The position numbers and the translations under genes are program-made. Positions 1-16,243 of a DNA stretch of 64,000 nucleotides are shown in pieces. The stretch is from Hydractinia symbiolongicarpus (Eukaryota; Cnidaria; Hydrozoa; Anthoathecata; Hydractiniidae). Positions within the stretch are counted from its first letter, which is position 1. Every line of letters starts with the position of its first letter. Location: positions 30,725,828 through 30,789,827 of the forward strand of contig NC_079876.1 in assembly GCF_029227915.1 (NCBI RefSeq), written 5' to 3'. Below the pieces are notes generated by a model. That model saw only the letters and a program-made list of their open reading frames with translations, had not been told where the DNA came from and ran no database searches.

Positions 1-68
1 TTTTTTAATTTACATTAATGATTTAAACTGTGCTGTTACTCAACTAGGATTAATGAAATTTACTGATC

Positions 69-2590
<2,522 letters not shown>

Positions 2591-5470
2591 CTGAAAAGCA
2601 CCACCTGATTTCAGATTTAACAGGATATTGTGCTGCTAATCTGCTGATTTTTCCACAAGCGTAGAGAGAACTCCGTCTTTATGGGTCCTTTTAAGAAAAT
2701 AGTCAGACATTTAGTTCTCTGTAAAAATAGAAATTTAAGGAAAATAATCGAAAGCGGAAATGAAAAATTTGTACACTTAAGTTATTGGATCTTAATCTGT
2801 TTTCAATTCAATGACGAACACCACGAAGTGTTCTTTAAAATTCCACCATCACAGTTAGGTTAAAAAAAATTAAAAATTATGTCAACCAGATAAATAAAAA
2901 AACAAAAATTAGAAATTCGAAGAAATAAGAGATGGGTCTTGGGTCTCCGGTGCCGGCACATGGATACAGGGTCTCGGCGGGTCTCCGGCCTCGGGGAATA
3001 TGAGGTATGGGGTCTATGCCTGTTCGTTGTGTTATGCGATATAGTATCTGTTACTGTATGAAACAAAGGTTTGTGTAAAGTTTGTTTATATGTGCTGGGA
3101 GGCAAGGTTCCTTTTTTGGTACATAAAGATAAGGATAGGCTACCATAGGCTAATCAGTTGTAAGCCAGGCAATTCTTCACAAGTTAGGAGATGAATTAAT
3201 TGCTAGCTAGCCATCCAAATATTAGAAAAAATGTCTTTTTAATTTCTGTTTTGGTAGACAATACACCTTTAGCTACTATAATTCGAGAAAATTAACACTC
3301 AATGGCAGCTTATTTTGTGTTAGGAAGAGGTAAACGTCACACTTTTATAAGAGTTTATTAAGGAGAAAACACGTTCTTTCATGATAACTTTTCTTGCCGC
3401 TTTTTGTTTTTAATGAAAAGTACACATGAGTTGTATCTTACTATTATTAACGTTTCCTAAAAATTAGAAAGAAATTGGTATGAAGGAAGTTAAAAAATTG
3501 GAGAAAACACGCTTTGGTCTCTTAAAAAATCTTAAAAAAACATTTTTTACCTCGTTTCTTCCGATATTGTAAAAGGCGTAGGAATGCATGTACAATTGAA
3601 TTATCATGAAGGTGTATTAAGATGTTGTGAAACAAGAAATTTAGGTTAAGTGTTGCTTATTTAAGTGTTGCATCATCCAACATATTATTTTGTGTACTTG
3701 TACCATTATGAATCAACAAGGTATAATTGCAGGCAGGAGGGGTTTGCCATACTTTGCCAGCCATTTCTATTTTTAACACAGATTTCATCAATGTACTTCT
3801 GCGACTAAATTAAGCATACTTGCAACGGTCTGGCCAATCACAGAGATCGGATTTCATCTATTTGTTTTTGTCTCAGTAACTCCCAAACCTATTCCTTGGG
3901 CTTTTTTCTGCCAGTGGATAATTCATTATCCTATCTTAAACATTAAACGCCCCTAGGACAGGATTAAGTGCTGCTAAGTTGTTTAATGATACTGAAAACA
4001 AATTTGCTTCTGTTGAACAGAAAATCCCAGGGAAAATTTCAGCTGACTGACTGATCGACCGACTGATTGACCGACTGATCGACCAACTAACTTTTTTAAG
4101 GACTTTAAGATGCGAACATGATATATATTTTTAGCAAATACCTAATTTAGCTACCACATGTCACCTAACCAGGCGATTGTAGCCTAATTGAGTGTTTGCC
4201 TTGCCCTGCCCTTGCTGACTTGACTGACCCACCCACACAGAAAAAAGCCTAAAAAACTCAAAATTAATTTCATCTGCAAGTATATACCTTTGTAAAAGCC
4301 CTTTTGGATAACGTACAACATCGATAGACTAGCGTAAGAAGATTCATCTTTTTGTGGAGATCAGTTGTTTGCTAAGACTTCTTTGTCCTGTGTACTTTGC
4401 TTTGCAGAACTATATATATAATTTATAAAGGTCTCTTTGCTTTGTAATTAAGCAAATAATGTGCTATTTTGACTACGTGCAACCATATTTAAAAAAAATA
4501 TATCACATGAAATCTAGCCTTTTCGCAGATGTAACCTTTGTCGTAAAACAAAGCAGCCGTAACATATAGCACATGTGTTTGTAAATCAAAACAAACTAAA
4601 AACTATCCTGACAGTGCAAATAATAATTAAAATCTTTTAAAAAATTGTGACTGCAATAGCAACAGACATAAGAAATCATGTAAATAGCCTACTTACTTCA
4701 CTAGTGTAGCTAATTAGACTATCGTAGCCTAACCTTGACTATTTTGACTGTAACAATTGTGTGGCAAACAAAAGTGCATTGCAGAAGTGCAAAAGTTCAA
4801 ATTTAGTAACTCTGTAAATTCTAATTGAATCAAACTTGGCAATCTTATAGTACGTTTGTAACACCTACATAAAATTTATTTAACATATTTTCCGGTTTTT
4901 ACATAGATTGCATAAAAAGGTGCCAAAAATTACCCGAAAATGCAGTTTTTTCTAATTTTCGGGTGAAATCCTAAAAAATCGTGAAATCGGATTAGTCACT
5001 TGTCCAAAACATGGAAAATTCTTCTTGATAAAACAAAGTTGTGTTGTAAGTTTCAAATTTTAGGGATAATCCTAACAACAGATATTATATTTTTCTTATA
5101 TTTTCTTTTTCTTTTTTAGAGATTTTTAGGGGTAGTTTTGAGTAATAGCCAATATCAAAGTCTCTGAAAGGCATGGGACCTAAAAATTGGCATGCAGGTG
5201 TCTAATAGATAAATATTGAAACTCAGTAAGTATCAAGCCATGCAGCATAGCGTTAAGGAGTTATTAAAAGCCGTCAGGGGAGGCGGAATCCAATTTATTT
5301 CAGCAAAACAATATGTAACTTTATAAATGAAAGAAGAAATTCGGCAGAGTAAAGAATTTTTCTAAATAGTTTTAGTTTTTTATTATATTTGCGCAATAAT
5401 TTTTAATAAATTTTTTAAACTTTTTCCCTAAGTTGCCACAATTATTGGTTATAGTATGTTTATATTCTTG
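2591..5470. other. No gene recognised; minor tandem repeats
   Basis: I see no supportable coding exon here. The only structure noted is a short degenerate array of GACT/GATC/GACC tetramers around 4045-4090. Unidentified upstream exons of the 69-2590 gene may be hidden in this interval. Confidence 0.5.
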
Positions 5471-5484
5471 TAGATTTATTCAAA

Positions 5485-6030
5485 ATGGACGAGAATATAT
5501 ATAAATTGCAACTATTAACTCTTGCAAATGAAGCAGAGATCTATTTGCGCGAACTGTTTCATGATTCTGAGTATGGAAATCTACCGAAAGATGAAAAAAA
5601 GTTATATAGTCATATGGAAAAGTTAGATAGAAGTGGTAAATTGAGTCATCTTCGACCAGAACAACGAGAAATTGTTTTACCAGGCAATAAAAAGACAAAC
5701 TCAGCGAAATTTGACACCATTCTGTTGTCTCACTTTCTTCTTACTCACGCAAAATTAACCAAACCAGCTCGAGCAGCTCTGGAGAAAATAGGCGAGGAAA
5801 AGAACCTTATTCTAAGTAACCCTGACATAACGTATCAAGAATTTGAAACACGATGGAACAATATGGAAACATTTCTTCGTAGGCTTGGATATCCGTATGA
5901 CTGCCATGCTAAATATATAAAAGCGGCCTATGATTTCGATCAATTAGATGCCTTGGACGGAATTGAAGACTCGTTAAGGAAAAGTGAGAGAGAAATAAAA
6001 GAATATAACGACAAGAATAAATTCAAATGA
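5485..6030 (+). CDS. DZIP3-type HEPN domain protein, catalytic motif degenerate
   Basis: An intronless 181-residue ORF with a true ATG. It resembles the HEPN domain found in DZIP3-like proteins: an N-terminal helical part, the core EIVLPGNKKTNSAKFDTILLS, then a helix, then NPDITYQEFETRWNNME and LGY. Members of this family often act as endoribonucleases using an R-x4-6-H motif. Here the equivalent positions read K106-N-L-I-L-S111, so both the arginine and the histidine are replaced. A paralogue at 26952 keeps them. It is therefore probably a non-catalytic HEPN, acting as a partner or a decoy (inference). An AG splice-acceptor-like site at 5472-5473 lies 11 nt before the ATG and is conserved in the paralogue, so an upstream 5'UTR exon or a trans-spliced leader is likely. 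No downstream domain follows the TGA. Confidence 0.7.
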   Translation: MDENIYKLQLLTLANEAEIYLRELFHDSEYGNLPKDEKKLYSHMEKLDRSGKLSHLRPEQREIVLPGNKKTNSAKFDTILLSHFLLTHAKLTKPARAALEKIGEEKNLILSNPDITYQEFETRWNNMETFLRRLGYPYDCHAKYIKAAYDFDQLDALDGIEDSLRKSEREIKEYNDKNKFK

Positions 6031-7795
6031 GAAACCATTGAAAATCATTTTGAGCAGCACTTGGCGATATTTGTACTTAATGTTGTTCTGTAAACTTTTT
6101 AGACATTTTCTTATCCAAATTACATGAATTAAATGAACATTGTCATTTTTATAGTTCACAAGAACATCAAAAAAATAGTCTTTAAATATGTTAATATTTG
6201 CTACTTACATGTTTTCTTCATTTTGTTTAGGTTGTTTTTTGTTTGTTTATTTCATTCATTCTGTTAAGGAACTCTTTTCCATTTTTTTTTGTTACATTAT
6301 CGAGATTTATTCATTCCAAATTTTCCACTTGGTCAGTTGCTAATCAGTTCAAATCTCAAACTCAGCATTCAGCAACTCGATTTCTTATTAAGGAAACGTG
6401 CAGATTTTAAAATTGAAAGGCAATTAATAACACAAACGTTCTATTCTTTAATAATGAACATTTTTAAGATTTGAAGAATTAGATGATGTTAAAATTGTCT
6501 TTTGCGCAAACATTAAAGTATGCTAGCAAAAAAGAAAGCAAAAATGTTTGAAAATAATTGTTTCTTAGTAATTCCAGACACGCATGAAATTTTGTTTCTC
6601 TAAATCTGTAAATGAATCCAGGCTGTTAATACGCTTTCACATACTTTCTGAGTTCATATATCGATGTACTTTTTCAATGTTCTCAATATTTTGCGAGTTA
6701 GCAGTTGAAAAGATCTATAATTAACATGTTCTTAATTGATTACAAATTATTAACCCTAACACAGTTTTTCTCGCATCGATAAACATATAATTAGACAATT
6801 TTCCCCAATCAATCGACGGTATTTACTCATTATTTTCTGCCCAGCTCGAGCATTTAAATTCTATTAATTGTTCATTAGAAACAAACAATAGAAATAGAAC
6901 TTTTTTTTAAAGCCGGCTCTTATTTCCGCCAGTCGCCAAAATAACGCCCTTTTAGGGTGGCTTGATAAGGGCCGATAAGGTAGTTGTTATACATTGATGT
7001 GAGTTGTAGCTCAAAAAGGAGCATATAGAGGCATTAGGCCCCTGTTCGCAGTATCTTCATTGATAATAGTCCCATTAAAACTGAAGAGTGTCTTTTATTT
7101 TAAATTATCTTTAATTTTTAAAACCATGTATCTCACGGGCCTTATCGACTGGTGCAATGAAATAATAAACAACCTTGTGCCCACTAAAGGAAGAAGATAA
7201 GGAAAAAGTAGTACCGTTAACAAGCTGTTTACATAAAAGAGAAAAAAAACAAAGATTTAGTGAATTAGTTTGTGTAAATTAGTGTATATTACTTACTATG
7301 TAACATCAACTTTAAATAAATGAAATGAATAAAAACAAAAAAACAAACAAGTAAACAAATAAACAAGAAAATAAACAAAAACCAAACAAAGAAAAATACC
7401 CCTAATGCTTATAAATTTGAGAAATTTATAGTGTATATGGTACTGAGATAATTGAGCTCGGCCGCACAACGTTCAACACAAAAATAGTGTAAGTGCGTCA
7501 AACAAGAATAATTGAACATGGTAGTAGCATGATTATATTACAGAAAACAATGAGCAACATCCACGGACGACTTGTTGATAATGGTCCCATTAAAACTGAA
7601 GAGTGTCTCCTGCGTAAGTAATAATCATAATTTTTAAACTTCAATTTGTATTTAAAGATAATTAATGATTTATACATCATGTACAATTACAATATTTACC
7701 ATAAGTACGTTTCTCTCAAAATTATTGGAAATAATTGTGGCCACCGTACGTAAACTATCTAAAAAGAAAAAAAAAGTAAAAAAATTAATACAATT
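6031..7795. other. No gene recognised; a direct repeat of about 35 bp
   Basis: There are no convincing exons. A block reading TTGATAATRGTCCCATTAAA and continuing CTGAAGAGTGTCT occurs twice in the same orientation, near 7060-7095 and 7573-7608. It looks like a dispersed-repeat remnant. Confidence 0.5.
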
Positions 7796-8175
7796 TTAGT
7801 ATGAAAGGATTTTCCCATACCATCTATTCCTCCTAACATAGATAAAATACGAGCTTGCTATCGCTACCTCAATTTTATTCATCATGCGTTTTACATTCAA
7901 GCAACCAAACTGTCTGTAGAAGTTGGAAAAGTCCCGGATTCTTCTAGGGAAGAATCCAAGAGAGGAAACCTCCACAAACATCTTGTTTACCTGGTATTTT
8001 TTGTTTAAAAGATTGTTTTTTAAATTTTGATAGCGTCTAACTTTGTATTCATAAGCTTTTGTAAAGTTACTTTCATAACAACAAGACAGTTCAATGGCAT
8101 TCAGTTCGTTGCCAATCTTTAATAGGATGTCAGGGCCATCAAAGAATTCAGCTGGCCTTCTGAAACCATCAAGAT
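7796..8175 (-). mobile_element. Retroelement 3'-terminal protein fragment (nuclease-like tail)
   Basis: The minus-strand frame reads ADLDGFRRPAEFFDGPDILL, then ELSCCYESNFTKAYEYK and RRYQNL, and runs to a stop at 7796. This layout (an E-L...E-x-N...K-x-x-Y-K..RY..L segment) is like the C-terminal nuclease-like region seen in some invertebrate retroelements. The frame is fused upstream to the poly-Leu reading of the adjacent AAT tract, which is not real coding. Family assignment is tentative. Confidence 0.45.
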
Positions 8176-8179
8176 CAGC

Positions 8180-8500
<321 letters not shown>

Positions 8501-8917
8501 TACTTCAGGATTTATCCATATGGCTCTTCGTCCCATAAAAAGAAATGTTAAAAATTCTATTTAAACAATAAAATAGACACACATATATATAAATATATAT
8601 ACTATATAAAAACATATAGTTTAAAACCATAGTAGTATAGTTAAAATCAAGCCATACATGTGGCAAACGAAGAGTCTAAAAGGTAACATGCACATAGTGT
8701 CCTAAAATAATTAAAAATTTCCTCGTCCTGATGTTTCTTGGTATTTTGTTAAAAATATTTGCAGATGTATATTACGAAAGATTTTGTCAGGTTGATAATC
8801 CTTCAATATCAAAGTGGGAGGCGAAGATATTCAGGAAAACTGTCATGGTGAATAACCTTGAATGCAAGCTTGCAAATGTCAAATTTAAGTTGTTGTTGGT
8901 AAGGTAGCCAACCCAAA

Positions 8918-10170
8918 TTAACACAGTCTATTTTTGGCTGTACTTCTCAAGAACATATGAGGCAGTGCAAATTTGCAACGAAGACGTTGTAGTAAAACTT
9001 TAGTTGCATTATGTAATAAAACATTACAGTAATATAATTTCGATAAAACCAATGTCTCTGCTAGTTTTTTACGTAGCTTGTAAGGTGTTATTCTACAGAT
9101 TTTTTTTAGCCTTGAGAGTTTACCGTGACAGGATGATATAAGTCTAGAAATATACAATGTTTAGTTTAGCTTGCATCAAATTACTTTCCAGTTTTTAGTA
9201 ACATCAATCGGAACGACCTTTACTGTTAAACCTATCATGTTATTTCCGGTCCATTTGTAAAATGACTGCAACTTTGAGGCTGCGAAAATGACAGCTTTTG
9301 TTTAAGAGGGGTTGAAAACTTTTGCGCCCATTGATACATTGATTCTATATGTTTCGTGAAGTCTTTGTGGCTTACAACTGAGGTACATTGTGTCATCAGC
9401 ATATTGGATTGTAGAACAATCAATGTGATTATATAAGTCTACAGTATAAAGATTAAATAAAACAGAGCCAAGCACAGACCTTTGTGGCACCCCAGATTGA
9501 ACATCTAAAATTGGTGATTTCTTCTCGTTAATTTGTACACACTGTTTGCGATTAGATAGGTATGACAGGAAGATATACTTGATTTACTGAAGCTCAGGTT
9601 ATAAATTTTTAGCAGTGTGGTGCAGATATCTACAGTTTCAAAGGCTTTTGAAAAATCTGCAAAAACAGCTAGGGTTACTTCACCTTTATGCACATACTTA
9701 AGGATATCATCACTTCTTAAAAGGGCTGTTGTGGTTGAATGGTCTTTGCTGAATCCACAAATAATTCCACAATACAACATGCTTTTATCAATAAGGTCAA
9801 CGATATGTGTACATACTAATTTCTCATAGATTTTAGAGTAAACTGGCAGAAAAAAAATAGGTCTAAAATTAGAATTTTGAATAGAATTGGGGATCTTTGG
9901 TACTGGCTAAACCTTACCAATTTTTTATCTTGAATGGAAGTATGACCTTTCTATTGCAGTGTTTAAAATGTGCACCATTAAAGATGTTATAGCGTCTGCT
10001 GCGTACTTCACAAATTTACTGTTAATATTGTCATATCCTGCCGAACAGTCAGATCTTAATTCTTTATTTCGTTTAACACTTCATCATATGTTACAGTGCG
10101 AAGATTATGCTTTGTTTCATTTTCTGGAAGATTGTTTATTTTATTGGTAAGAGTCGAGAGATGCTGGTTG
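8918..10170 (-). mobile_element. Decayed non-LTR retrotransposon, reverse-transcriptase region
   Basis: Read on the minus strand, fragments in several frames follow the order of a LINE reverse transcriptase. About 10150-9950 carries a DCSAGYDNINSKFVKYA-like stretch. About 9915-9780 carries RPI..LPVYSKIYEKLV. 9780-9505 has VFADFSKAFETVD, containing the first catalytic Asp. 9490-9302 has VLGSVLFNLY and the YADD catalytic box. 9157-8918 has a thumb-like GKLSRLKKI...LAETLVLSKLYYCNVLLHN. At least three frameshifts and internal stops separate these blocks, so the element is inactive. The order and motifs suit the Jockey/CR1/L2 group, but I cannot place the clade. Endonuclease and untranslated ends were not identified. 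Confidence 0.85.
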
Positions 10171-12680
10171 TAATCCTGCCAGCCTATCAGTTGTGTTAAC
10201 AAAGAAATCGTTAATTGTTGCTGGATCAATATTAATTTTAATTAATTAAATTAATTAATTTAACCTCTTTTCATATGAATATGTTCTGGAATATTGTAAA
10301 TGGTTTCGGATATTTATTTCAATCAATACTATGCTGGTTAGCATTTTGTTGTGGTCAGAAATGGGTTAGTTTTTATCAAAAATATAAATTACATCTTTGG
10401 GGAGTTTGTCAGAAACAAAAACCTCGAAATTTTAATTTACAGTGGCACTACTTAAGAATTTGATATTAAACTATATTAAAGAAAAAGGCAGAATCGGTCT
10501 CTTTTCAAACTCCAAATAAAACGAAATATTGATGTTGAGAAAATGACTAATCAAGTTGATATATCCATAAATTTTGGCATGATCACACTAATTTACAAAT
10601 TCGTTTTCTGACTTATTAAATACTTAAAAATGTGCGAAAAAATATGCTCAAAACACTCTTTTATAACTTGAAGCAAAAGTCATGTCGACGTTAAATATTG
10701 ACATGCCAGGTAAACTTATCCTCGGAGTGAATTCTCGCTTTTTGTTTAGAAAGGCGTTTAAGTCATTTGCTTTTTCATCACGTTCATCTCGTCTTAAACT
10801 GACTGTATTCATTGTTTTTTATGTTTTTACAGTTGTGAAATTTGGTTAGATCTTACAATTACATCGTTATTTTAATCTTAGGCGCATTTATTATTAAAGA
10901 AGGCGGACATCTACAAGCCTTGGGCCTACTTGTCTATTTTGATATTATTGAAAAGCTTATGACTCATAAGAATATTTATTTTATATAAAAAATATTTATT
11001 TCCAACAGGTAAAAAGATGAAGACTGGCGTCGCAACGCCTAGTTAAATCAGTGGAGCGTTTGATAAGAATCGTAGACTGTGTCACGCATGAAACAACTTT
11101 TTTGCAACTTTAGGTGATAAAAAGACACAGTATACAACCTGTTGTTACCCTCATCATAGCAAAAATAGTGGGCAAATATTTTTTGTTTTGCACAATTAGT
11201 TCCCGTGAAAGTTTAAAACAGCCGGGTGAGCGCTCAGTATATGCAGGTAAAATGTGTCGCTCATCTGCATAGGCGTAATATTTGTTCCAAAAAACATTAT
11301 CGCAACTGTTAACTTGTTTTAAACAAAAAAGCAGGAAACAACCTGCTATTACCGCGTCTAATTAAAATAATCACTCGTCGTTTCTATTTTGTGGCATAAG
11401 TGTTTTTGGCAGTAAAAAAGTGTGACTAGCTTACTGCAATTAGTATAAAATTACCGATTAAAAATTTTGTTTAGCCAAACTGCATTTTCTACTTTCACTC
11501 TTTAGCGAGATAGCCACAACTCCAACATAAATATAAATAATATAAACAACCAGATGAAATCTTTAAGATAGGAGTAAATAAAGACAGCTAGAGCAAGCTA
11601 GGGTTGTCAGTGGTATAATGCCTTGAAATTTGTATCCTCGTAGCCAAAATCTCAAAATTAGTTATTTAAAATTTAAACATAGCTACAAAACATATTCATT
11701 AAAACTCCTGAAAACATACAGAAAATAAATATTCCTATATATGAAGTAATTCGAAGAGAACAAAGTCAAAAGGAGACCTACAAACCTCATCACTTCCGAA
11801 CCAAAATGGCGTACGTAGCATGATTTTCCGGGTTCTGCCGTGATTGTAAAATTAAGCTGCGTTTCATAAAAACAAAGTTTGTGAAATCGGGTTTTGCGGA
11901 CCAACTTTTTTGAACACACAAATTATTATTAAAGAAACAAGTCATTAGTCTATGAAAAGTCCACAGAAATTCGACTGGCACAGATTTCGTTTGTGGTTTA
12001 ACCTGTTTATCTGGCAGACGAAAAACAGCTATTCTTAGTATTACAGAAATCGGTATTATGCCTATAACCACTGTTTCAATTTGCACTTAGCAAATGCAAG
12101 GCTGCTGATTTTTGGCAATGATTAAGGGGTTTTTAGAACGTCTGTGTTTTAAACTTCTAATATGTTTTACAAACAAAACGTCAGTTTATCATTTCATTTA
12201 TCCTACACAGCTTTTTTCCATTCTATATTAAAATTGCCGTGACACTGGATATATAAAATTGGCGTGCGACTGAGAGATGGGCTGTTTCAGTTAATAGGAA
12301 GAATACCTAAACTGTGGGTAAGGGAGGGAGGGGGAACGAAAAATAATGTGAGAGTGTGTTTCACACTGTAATGTAACATTTTTGCCAAGTTACACATACG
12401 TTAAAACGCTTCCTGACAGCAAAATATTTACAAGATTCTTATGGTAATGCAACTCTCAATTTAGATATGAGTAGCTAGCCTAACCAGCTTAGTTACTAAA
12501 CTCGGCTACAAGCACTTTTATTATTTCAGCCAGTTTTAATGTAGCTCTTCAAGTTCTAAACAATTCAATACTTCTTCAGTTATTTCTGTAAATATAACAT
12601 TAATGATATTTCCTTACGAATGTTTACAGTAATTAGCTCTTGCCAAAACAACCTACGATTACTCATACTACATTACGCAT
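10171..12680. other. No gene recognised
   Basis: I see nothing supportable. AT-rich sequence includes an ATTAATTAA-type palindromic patch near 10230-10260. Minus-strand open frames at 11683-12086 lack splice context and a recognisable family. Confidence 0.45.
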
Positions 12681-12689
12681 TCATAAATT

Positions 12690-13419
12690 TAAAAAAGGTG
12701 AACAGCATGGGTAATATGTGTAATATGTGTTTCTTGTATCCTTAAATTTTCTAAATTTTAATACTGTGACGACTGCGAACTTAGTTGCAAAGTAACTGCA
12801 CAATTTTTCTTTTATAAGCAATTTAGGATTTTGTTCAGACCAGTTGATAACCATAGAATCCGTCTTTTGTTGGTTAATCATATGTTGATTAATCAGATGC
12901 TCCAAAAATGAAGCTGGTGCAAAATTAATTTTGCAAAGCGTCTTTCGCAAGGTCGTAAATCCTTTTGGTCTTTTTTTAAGTCTGTCCGTTAAGTTTAATA
13001 TTTTCCACCACACTGGCATCATCTCGTTTTCACTATTAATGATGCATTTTTTCACTATTAATTATGCATTAATTTTCATAATTAATTATGTTTAATGCTA
13101 CGAATTTGGCCACTAGACGTCGCATAAATTAATACAGATGACTTAACATGTCCTTTTTTTAGTGGGTTGTGGAAACTGATAAATAAACTGGTTGTCCTTT
13201 AAACAACAGCAGTAGATCATGCCAAAGAATCATGCCGGTTGACCAACGAAATAGTTTAAAAAGATCATTTCTGCATATTTGACACAGGCCCATGCAACAG
13301 AACATGCTGCCGGCTTTACAAATCTTTGATAGATGGATGTTAAGGAGATTTAAAAGAAACGGTCTACCACAATTCGTAAGGTCTGTGATAAGTATGTTTC
13401 TGTGCTTTCCTCGTCCCAT
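12690..13419 (-). pseudogene. Decayed SF3-helicase / parvovirus NS1-like fragment
   Basis: The minus strand from 13419 reads an N-x-G-type phosphate-binding-loop region (ILITDLTNCGRPFLL), then a WHDLLLLFKGQPVYL segment. After a broken interval of about 100 bp, ENEMMPVWWKILNL follows at about 13030. The order (loop, FRW...WHD, then MM.VWWK) resembles the superfamily-3 helicase of parvovirus NS1 proteins and of related genes scattered through invertebrate genomes. The canonical loop lysine is replaced (GRP instead of GK-T/S), and a frame break separates the two halves. It is therefore a fossil, either an endogenous viral element or a mobile element carrying this helicase. The assignment rests on pattern recognition only. 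Confidence 0.4.
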
Positions 13420-15324
13420 ACGTAATAACGTAGCTTTACAGCATCTGAGAAATTTGATAGATGGAGTTAAGGGATTTAATTACAAAAATCACAAAAGTGT
13501 AAGTCTCAATCAATTTGAATGCGCGGTAATGTTTATTATCATTATAAGTAATTTGTGATGTTGCGATTTACGCGTTGTAAAGTAGGTAGCAATATATGGT
13601 TTTAAATGTCGCCTCTGGGGCGGTCAGTCAGAGGCGTGTATCTACAGTGCATTGTAAATCGTGTATTAACTAACGTTTTAAGAGTGAACACAATGAAATA
13701 GTTTTTTTTTCTGCTTAAAAAGAATATATCACGGTCTCCGGTGTCAACTTTTAAGGAATATTTGGGCCCGAAATAACATAGTATAAGGTATTGGGTTCTA
13801 CTTTTCTTAAATGCTGCACAGACTAGAACCAAGACGTAAAAAACGATCTTGAGCGCAATAAATCACTCTCCTTCACGGCGTGATTTAAATATGACCTTTC
13901 TCTAAATCTTTTTAATATTCTGTTAATTTTGTAACGTATATAAGTATATAATTACGCAATTGTCACTGAAAAGCAACATGGCAACGTTTACTAAAGTTGC
14001 TGATGAAGACACCAAAAAAGAAATATTGTAGAAAGAGAAGCCTCATATGCCCAACTCTCACTACACTACAAGTATAGTGTCGTTGAGCTGGTGAACCAAT
14101 TCGTAACACAGTATGGGCAGACTTACGAAAGGAAGTTAATGCAAGGTATCAATATATGGTTTTAAATGTCGCCTCTGGGGCGGTCAGTCAGAGGCTAGAG
14201 CATTAAAGATGGCTGCACCTTAAAAGTTCGAGGCACGTACAAGAGATTTATTGGAGCGGACAAACCCAATACTTTACTATGCACCATATTTTTGATACAG
14301 GTGTCATATAAACCAGAACGAAAAGCTTGGTCAAAAATACAAATGTTATGATAGATGGTTATTCCCGTTTATGTAGCTAGTATACACTTTAATGCCTGTT
14401 AACAACACAATTCTTATATATTAGTGTGTTTTTCGACCTGCGTTGATCAAGTACGATTTATGTCTGTACGGACCACGAAAAAGAGTTTGTACCAAGCTGC
14501 ATTATATCATTTTTGTGTAAGCGGTAAAAGAGCATTGTTCAAGCAGATCACTTCAACAAAAAAATAATGTTGCAGTTCTGGCTGCAAGTAAATCAGAGGG
14601 TTGATTATCAACTTAAAAGAGCCATAAATATTATTTTGAAAATTGACTTTGAAGAGAGGCTGGACATAACTGGGGCGATTTTCAAATTTTTAATGTCCTG
14701 GATAATGTTTCACAAGCTGCAGTTGATCATTTATACAGTCATTTAGTAAATGGTCAACTGAAACATATGCATTCAAAACATAAGTTTCACAAAAAAACAG
14801 CAGAAGTTCATATTTTTTGATACTCACAACTGCTGATCGGGTGCAAGTGTATAAAAACGCGGTAGTTGTTTGACGTATTCATTAGACTTTGGACAGTTTC
14901 TACTTCGCTCACCGCTTCAGTGAAAATGCCATTTAACCCCTTGCACTGATCCAATGTCCTGTTTAAAAATTATACAACTTTTTTCTCTGCATATTCGCCT
15001 CTAGGCTACTTTCTCGTTACGACTTTTTTCAAGCTTAATACGTGTGTGTTTGACCTTAGCTAAGATAAGAATTCATTTCATCGTAGATCGGAGTTGGAAT
15101 AATTCTCCAGAAAAAAGTGTAGCTTGTCACAATTATAAATCTTTTGTTAAGTCTGTTTTATCTCCAACTTATGGCCCACCCTGAAAGCGTGGTAGGCTTT
15201 TTAGTCAACCACGTTTTATTTTTCAGATCACCGTCAATGCTATCGACAATGCTATTACAAAAGATTTTATTAACCTGAACAGTGTAAATTTTTGCATTTT
15301 TTGTGTTACATTTTAAATACAAAA
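13420..15324. other. No gene recognised; short direct repeats
   Basis: There are two copies of a block of about 45 bp containing TGTCGCCTCTGGGGCGGTCA (13590-13636 and 14152-14197), 561 bp apart. Each ends in a small GCCTCT/AGAGGC inverted pair. Positions 14936-15235 are the left copy of a diverged repeat whose partner is at 20436-20706. No coding exon is supported. Confidence 0.45.
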
Positions 15325-16243
15325 CTACAAAGATGGCTGATACATATTGAGTATAACATTGTTAACTGTTTGCTTCCCCTGTACGCGATCTGATTGTCGC
15401 AGCACGTGCATTGCGCGCATAATTTCTTGTTCACGTTTTTGATTTGAATATTGTTTCGAACAGCAGTGGAAACAATAACCAAACACCGTGAAGATGTACC
15501 CCATAATGATGAGCCAAAAGGCGAATTTATACGTTGTTTCGTCGCAATACCTCACTCCCGGTACGTTGGATGGTGCGTAGGATGGCTCGTAATATTGAAA
15601 CACCCATACATTGCCGCAAATAAACCAAGCGAAGTGGAATAAACCCAATAATCCTAGGAAGAGTGGTTTTATGCCGGATAGCCAAATATGAAAAACATTT
15701 TCCTCTGGTAGGGCTACGATACATGCGTTACAGGCGATTGAAGTAAAGATCAATATGAGAGATGTAATGCCGTTTACAATCAAATAAGTTGGAATAAGAT
15801 CTTGTGAAGGACAATTGTCGATATTCTTAGCGCCTATAAAACAAAATTTTGGTTACCAAGTAAGGCAAAAAGTAGAATTTATTCTGGGAAACTTGTCGCG
15901 AAGTAGTTTTGGGGAGAACTCCTTCCTACAAAATATGGAAATAATTCCGAAAAATCTTTGTACATAGACAGGTGAATAAATCATACCTATAATTATCATG
16001 GCAATTGCTAAACCAATGGCCATAATGATTATAAACACAGCACAAACTGAAAAGTAAAAGGTTAAATTTAAACACTGCGAAATCAAACAACCGACCGTCA
16101 TGTGCGGGTAGTTGGATGGAGTTCAACTTTAAGGAGGAATGGAAGTTCTTAGAAACATTGACATACAAAAATTTCCTAAAAAACATTCACATATGGTAAA
16201 GAAACAAATCGAAAATACCTTGTTTGCTCTGTTTTCCTTCATC
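15325..16243 (-). CDS. TMEM272-like four-pass membrane protein, 3' exons
   Basis: Three exons join in consistent phase: 16243-16219 (25 nt, weakest), 16046-15987 (60 nt) and 15833-15325 (509 nt, TAA end). Together they give 197 residues. Visible membrane segments are CAVFIIIMAIGLAIAMIIIG, YLIVNGITSLILIFTSIAC, LFLGLLGLFHFAWFICGNVW and YKFAFWLIIMGYIFTVFGY. Family hallmarks are NCPSQDLIPTYLIV after the first segment and YCDETTYKFAFW before the last. The C-terminus is short and charged (QKREQEIMRAM), as expected for a cytosolic tail. The family has no well-established biochemical role. Any 5' exon with the start codon was not found. A transposon-like interval begins 56 bp upstream of the first exon, so it lies in the next intron or in the 5' flank. 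Confidence 0.72.
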
